Origin: Paenirhodobacter populi
Lineage (GTDB): Bacteria > Pseudomonadota > Alphaproteobacteria > Rhodobacterales > Rhodobacteraceae
Direction of reading: 5' to 3'
DNA: 64,000 nt
Assembly (NCBI RefSeq): GCF_004022215.1
Contig: NZ_SAUZ01000010.1
Location: forward strand, 1-64,000
Shown here: in pieces, positions 61,526 through 64,000 of the stretch
Position numbering within the stretch: position 1 is the stretch's first letter
How the letters are laid out: the number at the start of each line of letters is the position of its first letter
The notes under the pieces: generated by a model
Databases searched by the model: none
Seen by the model: only the letters and a program-made list of their open reading frames with translations
What the model was told of the DNA's origin: nothing
Translations under genes and position numbers: made by a program

Positions 61526-62452
61526 TTACAGACGTTTCGCCATGCGCGGGTCCAGCCGGTCGCGCAGCACGTCGCCCAGCATGTTCACGCTGAGCACCGT
61601 CAGCGACACCATCACCCCGGGATAAAGGATCAGCTCCGGCTTCAGCAGGAAGAAGGTGCGCCCGTCGGCCATCATGTTGCCCCACGAGGGCGTTTCCGGC
61701 GGGACCCCGGCGCCGAGGAAGCTGAGGATCGATTCCGTCATGATCGCCGAGGCGAAGATATAGGTGCCCTGCACGATCAGCGGCGCGACGGTGTTGGGCA
61801 GCATGTGGCGCCAGACCATCTTCCACACCCCGGTGCCAAGGATCGAGGCCGCCTCGACATAGGGTTCGTTGCGCACGCCAAGGATGACCGACCGCACCAT
61901 CCGCGCGACGCGCGGGATTTCCGGCACCGCGATGGCGATCAGCACCGTGGTCAGCGTCGCGCCAGAAATCGCCACCAGCGCGATGGCGAGCAGGATCCCC
62001 GGAATCGCCATCAGCCCGTCCATGAAGCGCATCACGATGATGTCCGCCCATTTGAAATAGCCCGTCAGCACGCCGAAGAAGATGCCGAGCACAAGCGACA
62101 CGATCACCGTTCCCGCCCCCACGGCCAGCGAGATCCGCGCCCCGTAGACGATGCGGGAATAGACGTCGCGGCCATAGCTGTCGGTGCCGAGCCAGTGCTC
62201 GGCCGAACTGCCCTGAAGCCGCAGCGCCGGGTTGATGGTGACCGGATTGCCGGTACCGAGGAAGGGCGCGAAGACCGCCATCAGCACGATCAGCAACAGC
62301 ACGATGGCGGAAATCCGGGCGGGCCAGCTTGACAGCACGTCCCGCAGTACCTGCCACGCGCCGCCCTTGCCGGAGCCCTCCATCTCGGGCAGGTCGAGCG
62401 GCGCGTTCGGCGCCACGGCGGAATCGGGTTCAAATGTCATCTGTGCGTCCAT
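61526..62452 (-). CDS. Peptide ABC transporter permease (DppC type)
   Basis: A 308-residue permease with an N-terminal cytoplasmic tail, a first membrane segment near 47-67, the WLGTDSYGRDVYSRIVYGAR motif near 88-107 and the EAASILGTGVWKMVWRHMLPN coupling (EAA) loop. An ATG four codons inside (62440) is an alternative start. It lies 76 bp after dppB, with a GC-rich hairpin in the gap. Confidence 0.9.
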   Translation of the reverse strand: MDAQMTFEPDSAVAPNAPLDLPEMEGSGKGGAWQVLRDVLSSWPARISAIVLLLIVLMAVFAPFLGTGNPVTINPALRLQGSSAEHWLGTDSYGRDVYSRIVYGARISLAVGAGTVIVSLVLGIFFGVLTGYFKWADIIVMRFMDGLMAIPGILLAIALVAISGATLTTVLIAIAVPEIPRVARMVRSVILGVRNEPYVEAASILGTGVWKMVWRHMLPNTVAPLIVQGTYIFASAIMTESILSFLGAGVPPETPSWGNMMADGRTFFLLKPELILYPGVMVSLTVLSVNMLGDVLRDRLDPRMAKRL

Positions 62453-62528
62453 TCTGTTCGAGGCCGGCCCTGCGCGGCCCGGGTCGCTGGAAGACCGGGC
62501 CCCGGCGCGACCGGGACCCGAAGGGGCG

Positions 62529-63470
62529 CTAGTATCGGATGCGCGGATCGAAGAGGCCGTAAAGCAGGTCCACGCTGAGGTTGATGAAGACGTAGATCGT
62601 CGAGAACAGCAGGATCACCGTCTGGATCACCGTGTAGTCGCGCGCCAGGACCGCTTCGAGCACCAGCCGGCCGAGGCCGGGGATGTTGAACACGGATTCC
62701 GTCACCACCACGCCACCGATCAGCATGGTGATCGACACGCCGACGATGGTGACGATCGGCACCGCGGCATTGCCGAGCGCATGGTCCATCAGCACGCCGC
62801 GCTCGGCCAGACCCTTGGCGCGGGCGGTGCGGATGTAATCCTCGTTCATCACCTCGATCACGTTGGTGCGCACGATCCGCGCGATCAGCGCGATATAGGG
62901 GAAGCTGAGCGTCACCGTCGGCAGCACCAGCCGGCTGGCGAATTCGCCGAAGCCCGCCGACATCGGCCTGTAGCCCTGCACCGGAAACCAGCCCAGCTTG
63001 CGCGCGAAGATCAGGATCAGCACATAGCCGATGATGAACACCGGCACCGAAAAGCCGACCACCGATCCCGCCATCACCAGCCGGTCGATCCATTTGCCCT
63101 GTTGCCAGGCGGCGATGACGCCAAGCGGAATGGCCACCGCCACGGCAAGGATCACGGTCGTGATGCTCAGCGCCAGCGTCGGTCCGAAGCGGTCCATCAC
63201 CAGATCCGCCACCGGCTTGCCGGAGACGAGCGAGACGCCGAAATCGCCGCGCGCGATGTTCCCCATCCAGATGAAGAGCTGCTCCAGCAGGGGGCGGTTC
63301 AGCCCCATGCTGGTGCGCAGGTCCTCGAGCTGTTCGGGCGTGGCGTTCGGGCCGGCGATCATCACCGCCGGATCCCCCGGCGACAGGCGCAGCACCAGAA
63401 AGACGATGACCGCCACCATCAAGAGCACCGGGATCGCCGACAGGACCCGTTTGAGAACGAAACCGAACAT
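62529..63470 (-). CDS. Peptide ABC transporter permease (DppB type)
   Basis: A 313-residue permease with six predicted membrane segments. It shows the N-terminal LRLSPGDPAVMIAGPNATPE segment typical of DppB, a GVSLVSGKPVADLV segment and an EDYIRTARAKGLAERGVLMDHAL coupling loop. It begins 4 bp after the binding-protein stop. It pairs with the DppC protein. Confidence 0.92.
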   Translation of the reverse strand: MFGFVLKRVLSAIPVLLMVAVIVFLVLRLSPGDPAVMIAGPNATPEQLEDLRTSMGLNRPLLEQLFIWMGNIARGDFGVSLVSGKPVADLVMDRFGPTLALSITTVILAVAVAIPLGVIAAWQQGKWIDRLVMAGSVVGFSVPVFIIGYVLILIFARKLGWFPVQGYRPMSAGFGEFASRLVLPTVTLSFPYIALIARIVRTNVIEVMNEDYIRTARAKGLAERGVLMDHALGNAAVPIVTIVGVSITMLIGGVVVTESVFNIPGLGRLVLEAVLARDYTVIQTVILLFSTIYVFINLSVDLLYGLFDPRIRY

Positions 63471-63474
63471 CCGC

Positions 63475-64000
63475 CTACTCGGACTTTTCCATGTTCCAGA
63501 ACACCGGGGCCTCGGCGTCGAGTTGCCCGGTCAGACTGGCCGACTTGACGGTGACGTTGTAGAACTCGCCCATCGGGATCATCACCTCGTTGTCGATCAC
63601 CAGCTTGTCGATCTCCTGCCCGATCCGCTTCTGCTCGTCGGGATCGGAGGTGCTGGCAAGCTTGCCGCGCAGTTCCTCGATCTCCGGCACGTCGGGCCAG
63701 CCGAACCAGGACGAGGCACCGCCCGCCGCCACGCCGATGAAGCCGATCGGATCGCCCACGTCGGGCAGCACGTTGGTGGTGGAAAAGACGTTCCAGCCGC
63801 CCTCGGCCACCGGCGCCTTGGAGGCGCGGCGGGCCACGACGCTGGCCCAGTCCATCGAGACCATGTCGACGGTAAAGCCCGCGTCGCGCAACTGCTGCCC
63901 GATGACCGGCCCCTGCGGCGCGAGGTTGTTCAGATCGGTCGCGTGCATCAGCAGGACCGGCGCGCCGTCATAGCCTGCCTCGGCCAGAGCCGCCTTTGCC
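63475..64000 (-). CDS. Peptide-type substrate-binding protein, family 5 (C-terminal part; runs off the window)
   Basis: About 174 C-terminal residues of an SBP_bac_5 protein, continuing past the right edge. Visible are AKAALAEAGYDG, the QQLRDAGFTVDMVSMDW segment and a C-terminal VIDNEVMIPMGEFYN stretch, all typical of the last third of DppA/OppA-like proteins. It is the upstream gene of the Dpp operon seen here and its binding pocket would define the substrate for the amidase/Ggt/M81 set. Confidence 0.9.
   Translation of the reverse strand, partial: AKAALAEAGYDGAPVLLMHATDLNNLAPQGPVIGQQLRDAGFTVDMVSMDWASVVARRASKAPVAEGGWNVFSTTNVLPDVGDPIGFIGVAAGGASSWFGWPDVPEIEELRGKLASTSDPDEQKRIGQEIDKLVIDNEVMIPMGEFYNVTVKSASLTGQLDAEAPVFWNMEKSE

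Noticed and set aside
61526-62357. 823-residue reading joining DppC-region sequence to the DppDF ATPase
   Set aside because: The upstream part is an out-of-frame reading of dppC. The ATPase has a good start at 61514 and the usual family length without it.

Overview
The window is high-GC DNA with tightly packed catabolic operons, translationally coupled genes (many ATGA overlaps), and ABC, TRAP and MFS transporters each paired with a local regulator. This suggests a metabolically versatile alphaproteobacterium, most likely Rhodobacteraceae/Paracoccaceae. That assignment is inferred from gene content and composition, because no rRNA or core marker is present. I saw no tRNA, CRISPR array, prophage or intact insertion sequence.

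Layout. (1) 1-1.6 kb is gene debris: an IS5-type transposase remnant, the tail of a DeoR regulator and a scrap of aldehyde dehydrogenase. (2) 1.7-6.7 kb is a Baeyer-Villiger module: two AraC regulators, a class-C beta-lactamase-like esterase and a BVMO, with matching operator-like repeats before the two enzyme genes. (3) 7.2-9.9 kb is an amino-sugar operon (nagA and a ROK kinase). Its two promoter-proximal genes, an RpiR regulator and a SIS isomerase, have shrunk to short in-frame hybrids. (4) 10.2-21.1 kb is a ten-kilobase minus-strand operon for 2-deoxyribose-like sugars: binding protein, ATPase, two permeases, a DUF4432 mutarotase-like protein, a PfkB kinase, deoC and a double-length aldehyde dehydrogenase, with a divergent DeoR regulator. 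(5) 21.2-22.8 kb is an ArsR repressor and MFS exporter pair with two palindromic operators. (6) 23.6-25.9 kb is a kinase plus class III PLP enzyme pair resembling hydroxylysine kinase/phospho-lyase systems. (7) 25.9-33.9 kb is a decaying zone: a frameshifted SDR, a binding-protein scrap, an ABC-ATPase/isochorismatase fusion, a frameshifted 2-hydroxyacid dehydrogenase, a nonsense-mutated dual ABC ATPase and a truncated flavin monooxygenase. Two DeoR/GMC-type genes in it are intact. (8) 34.0-52.1 kb is a homoprotocatechuate (3,4-dihydroxyphenylacetate) meta-cleavage cluster on both strands: hpaD, hpaF, hpaG, hpaH, hpaI, DUF3500, an outer-membrane barrel, a FAD monooxygenase, an amidohydrolase, a second FAH protein, a DLH, an SDR, an MFS and a TRAP transporter, with GntR and IclR regulators. 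(9) 53.1-64 kb is a minus-strand peptide-type operon: Dpp/Opp transporter, M81 metallopeptidase, two paralogous amidases, gamma-glutamyltransferase and a GntR regulator.

How it works together. In region 8, HpaD opens the ring and HpaF/G/H/I take the product to pyruvate plus succinic semialdehyde. The semialdehyde dehydrogenase step (HpaE) is not visible here. A 16-bp motif occurs upstream of all five principal transcription starts of this cluster, so the cluster looks like one regulon. The accessory genes (DUF3500, an amidohydrolase lacking usual metal ligands, an SDR lacking Tyr/Lys, FAD monooxygenase) suggest an upstream substrate other than plain hydroxyphenylacetate.

The other theme is decay. 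At least nine genes are truncated, frameshifted or fused, and several fusions are clean and in frame. The debris sits between intact operons, as expected of a region assembled by insertion and trimmed by deletion.
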